Assembly: GCA_037157565.1 (NCBI GenBank)
Contig: JAZHRO010000073.1
Span: 91,428,001-91,492,000, forward strand
Origin: Thalassia testudinum
Lineage: Eukaryota; Streptophyta; Magnoliopsida; Alismatales; Hydrocharitaceae
Reading direction: 5' to 3'
Length of the DNA stretch: 64,000 bases
This document shows positions 42,921-54,672 of this stretch, one piece after another. The first letter of the stretch is position 1; the number at the start of each line of letters is the position of its first letter. The position numbers and the translations under genes were made by a program. The notes under the pieces were generated by a model. It ran no database searches. It saw only the letters and a list, made by a program, of their open reading frames with translations, and was not told the DNA's origin.

Positions 42921-45730
42921 GTTTTAACAGTTACTTACGTCGTAATATGGGTGACCAAGCATTGTCAACAAATAAAAGTTTATTACTCGAAAACCTAAGT
43001 ATCAAAGGTCGAACATAGGGAACAATTGGAATTTATTATTAATCTCAAGAATGTAATTGAACACTTAATTACTCAAAACTTAATTCAAAATATATATACG
43101 CATGAGTTTAAAAGTTAATTGTGGCAAAAATAGAGAAATTGGATGTCTAATCATGGGATCAGACGTCTGAAAAGGATATTCTCTTTTAACTATCTCTTGT
43201 GACTTCTCTTCTTTATTCTGACTTTCTCTAATTTTTTCTTTTTTTCTTCTGTGGTCGTGTACTTCATCTTCCTTGTTTCTTCTCTGCAGCTCCTTTCTCT
43301 ACTCTTTCCCTTCTTCTTCTTTCCTCTATCTTCTGCCTTGCCTCTCTTCTACAGTTTCTTTCTCCTTTTCTCTGTGGGTCTTCTTCTTCTTCCTTCCTTG
43401 GCTCTGCTTCCTTGGTTTCAGCTTCTCTTCTTCTGCTTGTCTTTCCCTTTCATTATTTCTTCTTCCTTCTTCAGTTCCTCTTCTCTTTGGCTTCTCCTCT
43501 TCCCTCTGCCTTGCCTTTCCTTCTCTTTTTCCTCTACGACTAAGTGTCAACTTCACTTCTCCTTATCCTTCCCTGCACAAACCGAAGAGAGCAAAACCTA
43601 CCCCTCTACCCACACCCGCGTCTCTCTTTCTCTGTATTATCACTCTTCAGCACGCTCTCCCAGAGCCAGGTAATCGGGTCAGGTTGTGTGCCCGGGTCCA
43701 GGTGCACCGACGTGGGTGTGGTGCACGAGGAGTGATCTGGAGGGTAGTTGGGTCGAGTGACTAGGTCCGCGGGATGAAGTCACGGACGAGGTGCATGTAT
43801 AGGTGAGCGACCTCACCCCATGTGTTCTTGAGGCGAATACCTAATATCACAAATTCAATTTAAAGTGCTCAAAGAAGTCACTGCTTACCGAGGCAGGACT
43901 AATGTTCCACCGCTTCTGCTCGCATGCCCGCAGGAGATCCTCCGTCCAATTGCAGCAGCTGCAAGCCTCGCAGTGCCAATTGCTTGGACAACTGGATGCG
44001 CGAGACTTCCCCAAACCTGCTGGACCTGGAATCCTGAAGCGCTTCAACCTGGAGCAAGCTTGCAACCACCTCGAGCCGTCGCTAATGGTGGCTGGAGCTC
44101 AGACCCTGCACGACACAAAAAGGGCCTTGCGGCTCTATCAGATCACAGAAGGACCTTCGCCGTGTCACGGCGAAGGTGAGGCAGTAGGTGGCAGGCTGCA
44201 GGGCGGCCTAGGCATGCGTGCCTAGGTCTCTCTGTGGTCGAATTGATGGGTTAGGTCAGGGGGCAGTTGTGGTGGTGTAGGTGGTCTGTGGATGAGTGGA
44301 GGATGTTCAGTGGAGTGTGGCGGAGGTTGTGAGGTGGGTGGCGAGACGTGTGGGGTTGCGAAGTGACGGAGGCGTCTCACAGGAGAGTGGTCGGAGATGG
44401 GGAAGATGATGACGGACCGTGGCTGTCGAGGGCCATTTTGGGAAATAGGTTGAGGGGAATTGAAGAGGGGATAATGATGAACAGTTCTAACCTAATTAAA
44501 TGGACGAAAAGGGTAGGAGGGTGGCTGGCAGTACCTACTGTCGCTGGAGAAGAAGGTGTCCAGTGGAGGAAGACGGCGGCGACAACGGAGCTTGGGCTGC
44601 TCGCGTGGGTGTTGCGCGACGCGGAGGAGGATAGGGAGGACAGCTCTGCCATTGGTATTGTGGTAGAGCAATGAGAAAGAGGAGGGGGCTCGCCGGAGCT
44701 CGCTGGACCCCTTGGTCGGAGGAGAAGAGGAAATCGAGGTGGAATTCCGGCTAAGTCAAGTTTAAGAGGTGCGACCGGAGTTGGGGGTCAATTTATAGGC
44801 ACTGGCAGGGACTCCTGTGCTTGGAAGACAAGCTTCCAAGTGCGGGAAACCTCGCTGGAGATGGAGGTCTGTTAGGCACCCAAATCTCTCATGCCTTCGC
44901 ACGAGAGATTAGTGCAAATCATAGATCAGGGCCATGCTCAGATGGAAGGGAATTCCTCAAAGAATCTCCCTTCTAAATCTGGGAGATCTCTGAGGAATCA
45001 AGGAGTATTCCCGCTCTATTCCTCACCGGAGTAGGATTTCTCCCCATTAATGGCAGTGGGACCTTCTTGTAAGAGTGGTGAGGAAGTTAGGGGGGTTTGT
45101 GCAAAGGTTTTCAAAAGATAGGGACCAAAATTTAATTGGGTGTACTAATTTGCAAAGTAGGTCAAGATGACCTCCTCTTAGGTCCAAATTTTGGTACAAA
45201 CTTAATTTGGACCTGAGGAATCCAATGGTGAAGTTGGATTTTAGGTTTGACCACGTTTGACTAGACATTTTGCATAAAAACCCAAATTAGGTCAATTAAT
45301 GAGCTAGGACCTCAATCTAGATCAAACTAGGTTCCAAAGGCCAAATTGAATGTTCTAAACCCTAGGGGATATTTTTACATGAATTTTAGGTGGTTTACTT
45401 GATTTTTATCCTGACCAGAACTTTGTTGAATTAAGCGGGTCTGTTTTAGGGTTATAAGATGTCATTTAATTCTTAGTTTGCACATAAACCCATTTTTGAT
45501 TAAACCAACCCACTTTTTATCTTATTCAGACCATTTGACCGATGTTCTGCCTCTGAGAAATCTCGTTTATGTACTGCAATGGTAAAATTGCAAGTTTAAC
45601 CTTTATTTCATGTTTTCTTCTCAGAACACTTATTCTTTCAATTAAGCCCTCTTCTAAGTTATGTAGGAGCTTTTATTCTCTTTATTAGGTCAAAATGAGC
45701 TAGTTATGGCTCATGATGGGGCTCTCATCA
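42901..45730 (-). repeat. LTR-b shared by S and R (2830 bp)
   Basis: Starts TGATGAGagccCCATCA at 45730 after a PPT and ends ...gctacgtgaaca at 42901. Related along its length to LTR-a and the E1 LTR. The frames at 43251-44674 lie in pyrimidine-rich and GC-rich LTR sequence and are not credible. Confidence 0.8.
44787..44800 (-). promoter_or_regulatory. TATA box of LTR-b
   Basis: The minus strand reads gcctataaattgac, about 930 bp into the LTR, the same relative position as the E1 TATA box. Confidence 0.6.
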
Positions 45731-45743
45731 TACCCCCATGCCT
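45731..45743 (-). other. Terminal PPT of S
   Basis: The minus strand reads aggcatgggggta directly upstream of LTR-b. The preceding stem (45764-45747) has one mismatch. Confidence 0.8.
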
Positions 45744-46209
45744 AGCTGTTGCTAGTCCCTTAGTAAAATTTCAAGGTTTTAACTTCTATTCTAGACCCTG
45801 AGTGTCTATCAACTGTTAAAATTAGTGCTTTTCTTTTTCTTTTGTGATTAGGCTAGAATGCCGACAATAGGCCTAGAGGTACTCAAGTACCAACCAAAAT
45901 CCGTACTTGACTTGCTTTAGCCTCACTCTTTTGCAAAGCTTTTTAAGGCCCGTAGAAACTATCCTAGGGTTTGTTGGACTCCGCCGTTAAAGCACCATGC
46001 TTGAGACATTTTTAGCTTGGGTTCAGTTTGCAGTGCGTTTTTGTAAGAGAGAGACAAAAGGTTTATTTGTTTGGAGTGTTTTCTCTCTTTTTTTTTCTTT
46101 TTATTTTGAGCTTCAGATTGGCTTCTCAACATGGTCTATATCGGATTTCTCATCCCCATCATCAATCCTCAAGGGTCCCTGGCTATCGATGCTTCGAGAT
46201 AGCACCGCC
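45744..46209 (-). other. S internal remnant: start of a type I module
   Basis: About 80% like R 40199-40670 by eye; contains one repeat unit (about 46176-46209), then is cut by X. ccgcc at 46205-46209 is the candidate duplication for X. Confidence 0.65.
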
Positions 46210-46566
46210 TGATTGCATCGCAAAAATACACCTGCCATTGTGACGTGTTATGCTATTTCCTAGCATTACCAATGCATATTAGGTAGACATAGTCGCATTG
46301 TAAAAATACACACATGCATGCATTTAATTGAGAGGGAGGAGAGTGAAATAAATGGCCTTGCAATTAACATTTTTCCTCAAGTGCATCTTTGCAAAATTCA
46401 CCATCTTTTTATTTTTTATTTTACTTAACATTGAATTCTTCCTGCGGCTGCATGGCATGGTTGGACCTTCTCGCGCCATGCTCTGCAACAGCAGCCTGCC
46501 AAGCCATGCAAGCCACTCCCTGCAGCCGCATGCACAGCCAGGGCATGGCTGCGCATGACTTCTTCC

Positions 46567-46577
46567 TCTATAAAAAG
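46567..46577 (+). promoter_or_regulatory. TATA box of X LTR
   Basis: ctctataaaaa, followed by a pyrimidine-rich leader; good match to a plant TATA box. Confidence 0.6.
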
Positions 46578-47474
46578 AGCTCAGCTTCTTCTTGCAGAAG
46601 GGAGACTGGTCCCCAAGAAAAAAACACACTGTAGCTCTTCTTCTCCAGGCCATCTCCTTCCCCTTCTCCCTCCATACGCAGGCCCTCCTCCTCTGAGGAC
46701 ACACTTTGTGGGTAGGAGTACCTCATGGTGGTGCACAACCACCATCGTGAGTCCACCACCGCCTAGCTCATCAAAGAGCCGGTGGGCATGGTGGTTCTTT
46801 CCCTGTTTCTTCGTTTGAAGCCCTTCCACCATTGCCACTGAAGCTTCAAGCTTTGAAGCTCAACCGGCCACCGCATGCCCCTGCAGCAGCCGGCCAAGCC
46901 CCACGGCGCACAGCAGTAGGCCACCCGCACCCCTCTTCGCGCGCGCAAACCACCGCGTGCGCCTGCAGGCTGCCATCGCCTTCTGCTACTTCGCGTATGC
47001 TCACCTCTCCGCGCAAGCCACCAGCTGGTGCACCCCTTCCATGCGCGCGCCAGCTCGTGCTTCGGCTCCCCGCATTCACAACACCGTCCACACCCGGTCA
47101 CGCGACTCGCCTGGGCAATGTAGCCACTGTTCACGCGTTTCAGCGGAACACTATGGCTACAGTGCGGTGACCGGTAAGTTTCTCATTTTATCGGTCACCC
47201 GGCACGCCGCAACCGACCGCAGCCCGCGTGCGCATCCTGCCCCTCGTCCCACTCCAGCGCCCACCCGCGCGTCTGCTAGCACCCACACATGCCTGCATCT
47301 ACCCACTCCAGCCCCTTCACGCAGCGCGGTGTGCTGCGGTTCACTCCCTTACGCTCACTCCCTCCCAGCGCACATGTCCTCGCGCGCCTACATGCCTGAG
47401 CGGGTGCGTGTGCCATCAGACTTTGCCCCATTGCTGCAGACGGCTTAAATGCCACCTTCACTCCAGCAGGAAGC

Positions 47475-47530
47475 TCTCCCTCTCTCTCTCTCTCTCTCTC
47501 ACAGCACTCTCTCACTCTCTCTCTCTGCCG
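47475..47530 (+). repeat. (CT)n microsatellite
   Basis: Almost pure ctctct tract broken by acag, in the X LTR. Confidence 0.85.
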
Positions 47531-47574
47531 ACACTTACACACATGCACTCACACTCTCATACACACACACACCT

Positions 47575-47931
47575 ATACTCTACTTTATACATATATATAT
47601 ACGTACATATATATATTTATATATATATATACTTATATACATATATATATATAAATATATACATATATCTATACATATATTAGTACTTATATAACTATAT
47701 ATTAGTCTATATACATTCATACATATATATATATATCTATATACTTATATATATATATACACATATATACTTACATATATACATATATTTATATACATAT
47801 ATATATATATATATACATAGATCAATATATATATATTATTACCAATATAACTAAGTATAAGTATAGATACATATATATATATATACACATATATACAGAC
47901 CTACTTATACATATATATATATATACAAATA

Positions 47932-47963
<32 letters not shown>

Positions 47964-48242
47964 CACATATCTATCTACATATATCTATATACATATATTA
48001 CTATATATATATATACATACATATATATACATCTATATAGTTATATATACATACATATACATATATATATATACATTTATACATATATCTATCTATACAT
48101 ATATTTACATATCTATATATATATACATATATACATATATATATATATATGTACATATATAAGTCCATATATACCTATATATTTATAACCATATATACAT
48201 ATAGATATATTTACATATATACATATATATATATATATATAT
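47575..48242 (+). repeat. Long TA/CA-rich satellite-like tract
   Basis: About 670 bp of tatata mixed with tatacata and tatctata, nearly free of G. Peptides predicted here are repeats of Tyr, Ile and Thr and not coding. It can fold extensively. Confidence 0.9.
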
Positions 48243-48934
48243 TTTCACATTACTTACCATACGTTGTATCGTGGGAATATCTGCACCAGTTGCTGATATT
48301 CCCCGATACACGCATACAAAAAGCGTGTTCACACTCATCTTCCACCCATCCACCTTACACTCCACGCGGCAGTTCGTCCTGTTGGTTTCATCTTTCTAGA
48401 CGGTGACTAAATCGACACCGTGTTACACTCCATCTCCGCCTCCACCCCCACCCCTTTATACATATATATATACATATATATATAATTACTTTATTTCTGC
48501 TTCTCTTTCCTACCAATAAAAAGATAAAAAATATATATATAGGAGAAAAGATAATCCTTGACTTGCAGATACTCCGTCTTGCGAATAGCAAGACCCATTT
48601 TGGAACCCTAATTTGGCTCAAAGCCAAGAACCTAATTTTGAGGGTGTGCCTCAAGGACAAGAATTATCAGGAAAAAATCTAAATAGAAAAACACCAAAAA
48701 CACAATAAATGAATGGAAGAGATTCATTGTAGGAAAGGTGTAGAAACTTGACTTCTAACCCCACTTCCCTGAGTTCGACCCTGGGACTAAAAGTGACCAA
48801 GATAAAATCTAGGCCAGGTGAAAAATTTTGTAAAGAGATGGTTAGGCTCGATTTAGGTTAACCGCTATACACATTTCAACGATAAAATCACCGTATTAAC
48901 ACAACCTAACCAGGTCCGACCACCATCCCTTTCT

Positions 48935-48951
48935 TGGCACCATTGCCGGGG
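48935..48951 (+). other. Primer-binding site of X, tRNA-Asp-like
   Basis: tggcaccattgccgggg matches the tRNA-Asp complement at 15 of 17 positions. Confidence 0.8.
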
Positions 48952-50237
48952 AAGTGCGTATTCAAGTAAGTTTCTATTCCATTCCTTTCATTTTTTCTCT
49001 CTTCTCTCTTCATAGGTGTTTTTATCTTGCTGTCCAGGTGAACCTGTTGCAAGGAGAAGGCAGGTAGGTGAAGTCGGAAACGTAAGCAGATCCAAGGCGG
49101 GAACGAAAGCATAAAGACACCGACACCGTACTGGAGCTCCGCACATGTTGCTGAACAAGTAGGTCTTCCTTTCTTAGCAACCTAGGTTAACTTGTCACCT
49201 TAATAAAAAAAAACTAAAAACTAAAAAAAAAAACTAGAAAAACTTCTTGGGATCTCTTAGGGCAAGTGGACTAAAATTCACTTGTTTGATTATTTGTCAT
49301 CATTCCCATCGCCCCGGGATTTCCTGCCTTACTTCGCATAGCGAAAATCCAAGAATCTTGATTCTTGAATTTTTTGCCGTGTGAAGTATTCTTTGAGGCA
49401 AATAAAAAGATTGATTGCGACCACTCTTTGCCTCACTTATCTACAATTCAGGATCACATTTTTGGTGGGGAGACTTGGAATTGAGTTGATTCCAACCCCA
49501 CCATGACCTTTCACGTGCCTAAGATCTGAATCCTTCAACCCCAACAATTTGATTTTCTTTATCCTTTGGTTGAGCCTTGTGTGTGGAAATCATTTTTTGG
49601 TGATTGGGAGCACTTGAATTGAAGTGCTTTGGCTCCCTTTCACACTAATCTAAAATTGATTCATGCATCCACACATAGAAATCTCCATCTAGGTAAGCCC
49701 ATTGCATTTTAGCATGCATTAACAAATTGACATTGAAGAAGGGTTTGTTGGGCTTATAAGAAAAACTGTATTCTCACAAAACCCGGCGATTGGTTGAATT
49801 GGTAATTCAGAGAAATCTTAAAATCCATACTACTTAAGGCTGAATTATAAAAACCATTCACCAACTAAAACTTCAATTCGGGGAGATTTCCCTGTTTCAT
49901 GCTTGGTTTACACACTCTAAAAATCAATCACTTGGGCATTACCCGTAAACAACGTCCTTCACATTCCAAAAGCACTTGATCCTAAGCCTCTAACTAAAAT
50001 TGGTAGTAACTTGACCCTTATTAAGGATTGGAGGCCTAACTACTTGCGTGTAGTGCCTACGTGCTGGTGAGGGTTCCCGTGTGCTATCGAGTGTCTAAGA
50101 CTGGGGCAAACGACCTTTCAATCTGGTCCGGTGGTTCCACGATGCTCGCATTCGGTTCCGTAGTTCATGATAGTAGGCAACTTAGATCTTTAGGTCTAAG
50201 GGCACACTGTAGAGGTTAGGAATTTGGTTGTATTGAT
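48952..50237 (+). other. Leader of X
   Basis: Non-coding. A box at about 50040-50160 is loosely similar in layout to E2 17090-17220. No gene seen. Confidence 0.5.
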
Positions 50238-50422
50238 TTGTCATCAAGTGTACCTTTGCGGTGTCATTTCTCTCATCTCTTTTCCCTTCATATTCCCCCC
50301 AATTCTTCCTACGGTAGTGCATGTTTGGGAGGAGGTCACAAAACCCTGAACTATGTGAATTGTCTGACAAATTTAGAAAAGAAGCAGAATCGTCCTCCTC
50401 CTCCACAAACATGGTTGCACGC
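50238..50422 (+). pseudogene. Possible start of X coding region, cut by A
   Basis: An open frame without an ATG runs to the A insertion. Its Pro-rich end (NRPPPPQTW) sits where the N-terminal Gag-like frame starts in E2, but I cannot identify it. Confidence 0.25.
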
Positions 50423-51207
50423 TGATGAGTGGCTACTCATCATAGCTAAAAGGTCGAAATTAAGCTAGACACTAAGCAAAACAATATCAAATTAACACAT
50501 AAAAAGGGTTAAGTGTGGGAATTAAAGAAAAGACCTAAAACTTTTAATGTGTGTTAAAACCTCCTAATTAGGTCACAAAAATGAGATATTCTGAAAACTA
50601 AAGAACAAATGATGATCCATGCATCAATAGAACACATAAACAAGTTTGAAAAGATAAATCAGAAGTAAAATCAATGTCTTAAATGTTCAATTAAGCACAT
50701 GTAAAAATTTGAAAGCAATTGGACATCATTTAGGCTTAGAAATAAATAGATTACAATTAGGTCCTTCATGCATTACATTTATACCCTTGAAAACTCCTTC
50801 TTGGACCTTTTTGCAAGCCGCAGGGACCCTTCTGTATGACTGCAGGGCCCTTCCAGTTATGGTTCTTCTCACTTTTGGACCTGCACGCTATTCTTCTACC
50901 CCTTCGTTCAAGGGTCTTCCTGCAAGTTTTCCCTCATTTCAGAGAGAAGCCTGTGTTCTTCACGCGCACTGTAGCGCGCGAAGAACACAGCCATTCTCGA
51001 CCGTCCATCGCACTTTTGATCTCGATCTGCGGCTAGAATCAAATGGAACCTTCGCGCGATTCGGTGCGTGCGTTCACCTCTCTTCCCAGATCTCATCTGA
51101 CGGTCAGATCTCTCTCTTGACTCGCCGCGCGCTCTACCCATCTCATCCTCACCGCCGGCCTGATTTTGATTAACCTCACCCTTGCGGTGATCTCAGTCAC
51201 TGAGCTG

Positions 51208-51216
51208 CTATTTAAG
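51208..51216 (+). promoter_or_regulatory. TATA-like box of A LTR
   Basis: ctatttaag, about 785 bp into the LTR, followed by a CT-rich transcribed-looking leader. It would make U3 short and R-U5 unusually long. Confidence 0.4.
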
Positions 51217-53486
51217 CACCTCAGTGGTGTCGCGCGCAAGGGATCGCTCCCTCCTACATCTCTTAGCGATCAATTCTTCCACTCCAGTCTCTCCTCCTCA
51301 TCTAGACCCTGATTTCACAGCCACCGGCTGTGGAATCATCGCCTGCTCTCGACCCTCCTAGTCGCTAAGGACCTCGTAGCACCTGAGGACGACCCTGGAG
51401 TCTCACTAGCAGACTCTTCCCTCCGCTGGAGTCACCCTCCTCCTTAGCCGCTGGCTAAGGACCCATAGGTCCCATTCTTCCTTTTAGTTTAGTTTTTAAT
51501 TCTGCACAAGTAGTTTTAGATTTAGTTTGCAGTAGTTTAGAATAGATTTAGTTTTAATTGTTAGTGTTTAATGTTAGCTATAGTTAGATTAGTCTTAGGA
51601 TTAGAATTAGTATTAGATCCACTCCCTCACCTCCTCTGATCAGTCCAGATCAGAGGGGAAGAATCATCTGTTCACTGTTCAATTTATCTCCCTCTTCATG
51701 TTTTGTTTTTCCATCATCCAGATTCTGATTCTTGTTTTTTCCATTTTAACGACGAATTTTTCATTAATCACCCACACATCCTGACCCAATTTCAGATCTG
51801 ATGGCACACTGCCTCAGATCTGAAAGTGGCGTCACAAGCACCATTTGGGGCTTCTCACTCACTCCAGTTATTTCACAAAAGCCCCTCTGTTTTAAATGGA
51901 TTGCCTCAGTTTGTCAGAGCACTTTTGATCTGGATTTTAAAGGATTTTTACTCTCTGAAATGTTTTGACAGATCTGACAAATTGAAAGGATTTTTGGTGT
52001 TCATTGTAGGCAAGGACTCTGAGAAGTTCTCTGGTGACAGAGAACCAATCAGAAGAGCCTTTCATGATTCTGTTTATACTTTGTTTTGAATGCATTCGCC
52101 AGCTTCCATTAAATTTCCTTAATGCATTCTTAGTCTCTTTTTGCTATTTCAGAACTGCCATGCACTATTTGTGTTGATGATCATTTCTGTATGGTGATTC
52201 TCTAACCTAAGGAGTTTTCCATACTCCTTACGGTTGCAAGAAACTGGGATTGTGTTTCTTTGGTTTTAATTGATTGAGCTAAGTCTTCCTTCATGCTGTC
52301 TATGGCATTAGGAAGACTAACTCAATGCCATTTGCTGTTTTGATCTGAAAGGATGCTTCTGCTAAGGTTTTTTTTTCTAATGAGTGTTTAAGCTGAATTT
52401 ACATGAGATTTTCGTGAGATTTAAACCCCTTTCAGATTTGGATTTCAACTCTGTAAATTGTAGTTTGTTTTGAATTTTATCTTACTCCCAGTTACACAGC
52501 AATATGCTGCATCTAGCAGCTACATTCCCCTCTTCTCTAAACTCCCTTCTTCTCTAAATTTCCCTCCTCTCTGTAGAATACTTCCCCCCCTCTTCAAGTG
52601 GACTAACTGCAGCAGCAGTTAGCCATTTGACAGTGGCTTAAGCCACTGCCACTGTAAATAACACTAAAACAGCACATTCTTCTTTTCTCCATCTCCTCTG
52701 ACAGTAGCTGCGGCTGCTGTCTAAACTCAAATAAAAAATCAATCAACTCTAATTCCCTAACTTTATACAAAAGCCTAATGGCATAGACTTATTTTAAAAC
52801 TATAAATACACCCATTCATAGTATTATAACTATAGCATATTAGTTAGATACATAGTTATACTGTAAATATGTATAAAACCTGTACAGAAATTCGTATACA
52901 TATGTAATCTATGTAAAAATATGTATGTATACTAATCTAGTATGTATGTATCTACTGATCTATGTATATATATATGTACAGATTTATATTTACTGATTTA
53001 CTAGCTAAGTTAATAGGTTAGAGCAATAATCAAGTAAATAAATCTATAAACATGGGAATATACATATATATATGTATATATTAAGTAATTTAAGTTAGTC
53101 AAAGTATAATTATACCTAGTATAACTTACTGTAACTTAGTTTTAATTATAAACTACACAGAATTGCTATTTTAGCCTAAATAAAACATAAATAAATTCGT
53201 AAAAATACAATAAAAATATGTATTAAATACTTAAGTATGTAAGTTAAAACTGTTTAAGGTCAATTAGACCATTTACTAATTATTTTATAAGTAATTAACT
53301 CTTTAATCACCTAAATCAACCTGTATAATCAGCCTAGTTTAGCGAATTTATTTGTATAGTAAATATATTTGAAATTCAAAATTAATTAATCAATTATGTA
53401 GTATTATGTAAATACTTTATTTACCATATTTTATTTTATTTTTTTTAATAATTTATGGCCCCCAAATCGAGGGCCAAAAACGCGCA

Positions 53487-53552
53487 CAGACGCAGCTGCG
53501 TCTGGTTTCCAGCGCACGATGTGGCGCTGGAATAGCGCCACATCGTGGGCTG
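53487..53552. other. Two strong stem-loops in A LTR
   Basis: Perfect 18-bp palindrome CAGACGCAG/CTGCGTCTG (53487-53504). Next, CACGATGTGGCGCT (53515-53528) pairs with AGCGCCACATCGTG (53534-53547) around ggaat, extended after one mismatch by cagc/gctg. Confidence 0.9.
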
Positions 53553-54025
53553 CAAACGAAACGCAGCATATAAATATAATTTATGTTATAACCTTACCAG
53601 TCGTCATGGCGCCGGGCGCCCGAAACGTTACCTGTTCCGTCTGATCCGATAACCCGATTCTGATATGTGATGATACTGAATGTGTGGGGCTGGGAGCCCG
53701 AGTGTGTGCGAACTTGTTGAAGGCGTTGGGCTGAGGCCCTGCGCTGAGTTTGAATAACGTAACTAAGCCACCTAATCTGAGATTAGGGCGCGCTTAGTAG
53801 AGGTCTGGTCCCACCCGAAGGGTGCTGTGTATCCCTCGAAAAGCGCGCCCGCTAATTAAACACATTTTACACTAAGGACTCTCCACCGCAGCCTCTGAAA
53901 GACCACACAGAACAAAATGAAAGGACAGACGACTTAAAAAAAAGATAACAGGAGATAACAACAGAAAAGACTCTGTACATATGTATAATTAAACCCACAT
54001 AATTAATAACAGAATAAAACGACAC

Positions 54026-54101
54026 TATAAATGTCGCTAAAGACCCCAGTTTGCTTCTTTAGGTTGTATATAGTGTTTCCTGAGATTTAGCGACGTTTAT
54101 A
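54026..54101. other. Inverted repeat with GTCGCTAAA motif in A LTR
   Basis: TATAAATGTCGCTAAA (54026-54041) and TTTAGCGACGTTTATA (54086-54101) pair at 15 of 16 positions. Related gtcactaaaa and gtcactataaat words follow to 54145. Could be a small MITE-like insertion or an LTR structure. Confidence 0.5.
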
Positions 54102-54655
54102 TCTGTCACTAAAACTGATATATATGTCACTATAAATAAATGACCAGTAGGTTAAGTTTTTACACTATGGTATCCTAATGTAGTATGAACTAACATAATA
54201 GTGTTAATAGTATAACTTGTAAATACATAGTTTAAAGTATAATAATAGATTGTTTGATGCTTGTTCATAGTTAGCATTTTTGCAAGCACTTCTTAGCAAC
54301 TAGGTAAATAAAACATTCATTCATTCTTTAAATGTAGAGTTTATTTTTGAATAAGAAGATAATTTTGGAGATAATCAAAGAGTGACCGAATTAAGTTCAA
54401 TAAATTGCCTCCCAGAGAATGACCTGGAACAAAACCAGTAAAAATTAGATAAATAAGCAAATGATAATAATGGGTGTAATGACTGGTACTCACCCATACT
54501 CACCACTATACGACATCCTTAATGTTATATTATACACCTTATACTACAACGACATTTACAACAATTATTACCAACAAACATTTACAACAATTATTACCAA
54601 CAAACATTTACAACAATCAATTTACACCACAACCAATTATCAACATTATTTTTTT

Positions 54656-54672
54656 TGGTGCCGTTGCCGGGG
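54656..54672 (+). other. Primer-binding site of A, tRNA-Asp type
   Basis: tggtgccgttgccgggg, one mismatch to the complement of the plant tRNA-Asp 3' end. Confidence 0.92.

Larger units (their letters stand above)
37517..46209 (-). mobile_element. R/S: family-gamma tandem LTR-internal array
   Basis: On the minus strand: truncated internal S (46209-45731), LTR (45730-42901), truncated internal R (42900-40186), LTR (40185-37517). The middle LTR has a PPT on its upstream side and coding sequence, not a PBS, on its downstream side. S is cut by insertion of X. The two LTRs differ much more than those of E1 or E2. Confidence 0.75.
46210..48925 (+). repeat. 5' LTR of X (about 2.7 kb)
   Basis: Starts TGATTGCATCGC after ccgcc and ends around ...gtccgaccacca, nine bases before the PBS; the exact 3' boundary is uncertain because no second copy is visible. 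Contains a GC-rich block (46830-47450) with overlapping non-credible frames, a CT tract and a 670-bp TA/CA-rich satellite. Confidence 0.65.
46210..50422 (+). mobile_element. X: LTR element, 5' part
   Basis: 5' LTR, tRNA-Asp-like PBS and leader on the plus strand, interrupted at 50423 by A; the remainder would lie beyond the window. No protein domain is recognisable before the break. Confidence 0.7.
50423..54645 (+). repeat. 5' LTR of A (about 4.2 kb)
   Basis: Starts TGATGAGTggctACTCATCA. The end is put at ...aattatcaaca, ten bases before the PBS; only the first 533 bp can be checked against the 3' LTR, so the end and any insertion inside are not verified. Contains a TATA-like word (51208), an AT-rich part (52740-53440) and strong stem-loops (53487-53552). 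Frames here are short and unsupported. Confidence 0.7.

Noticed and set aside
43251..43764. Leu/Phe/Ser-rich frames (140 and 163 codons) in LTR-b
   Set aside because: Reverse of the purine-rich LTR tract; overlapping frames, low complexity.
46832..47448. Ala/Pro/His-rich frames in the X LTR
   Set aside because: GC-rich low-complexity LTR sequence, open on both strands in different frames.
54022..54145. CACTA-type transposon fragment
   Set aside because: CACTA occurs at the left side but no matching TAGTG end or target duplication is evident; kept only as a low-interest inverted repeat.
54656..54672. tRNA-Asp-like sequences (also 2287, 15596, 25044, 36831, 48935)
   Set aside because: Only about 17 bases next to LTR ends; these are primer-binding sites, not tRNA genes.
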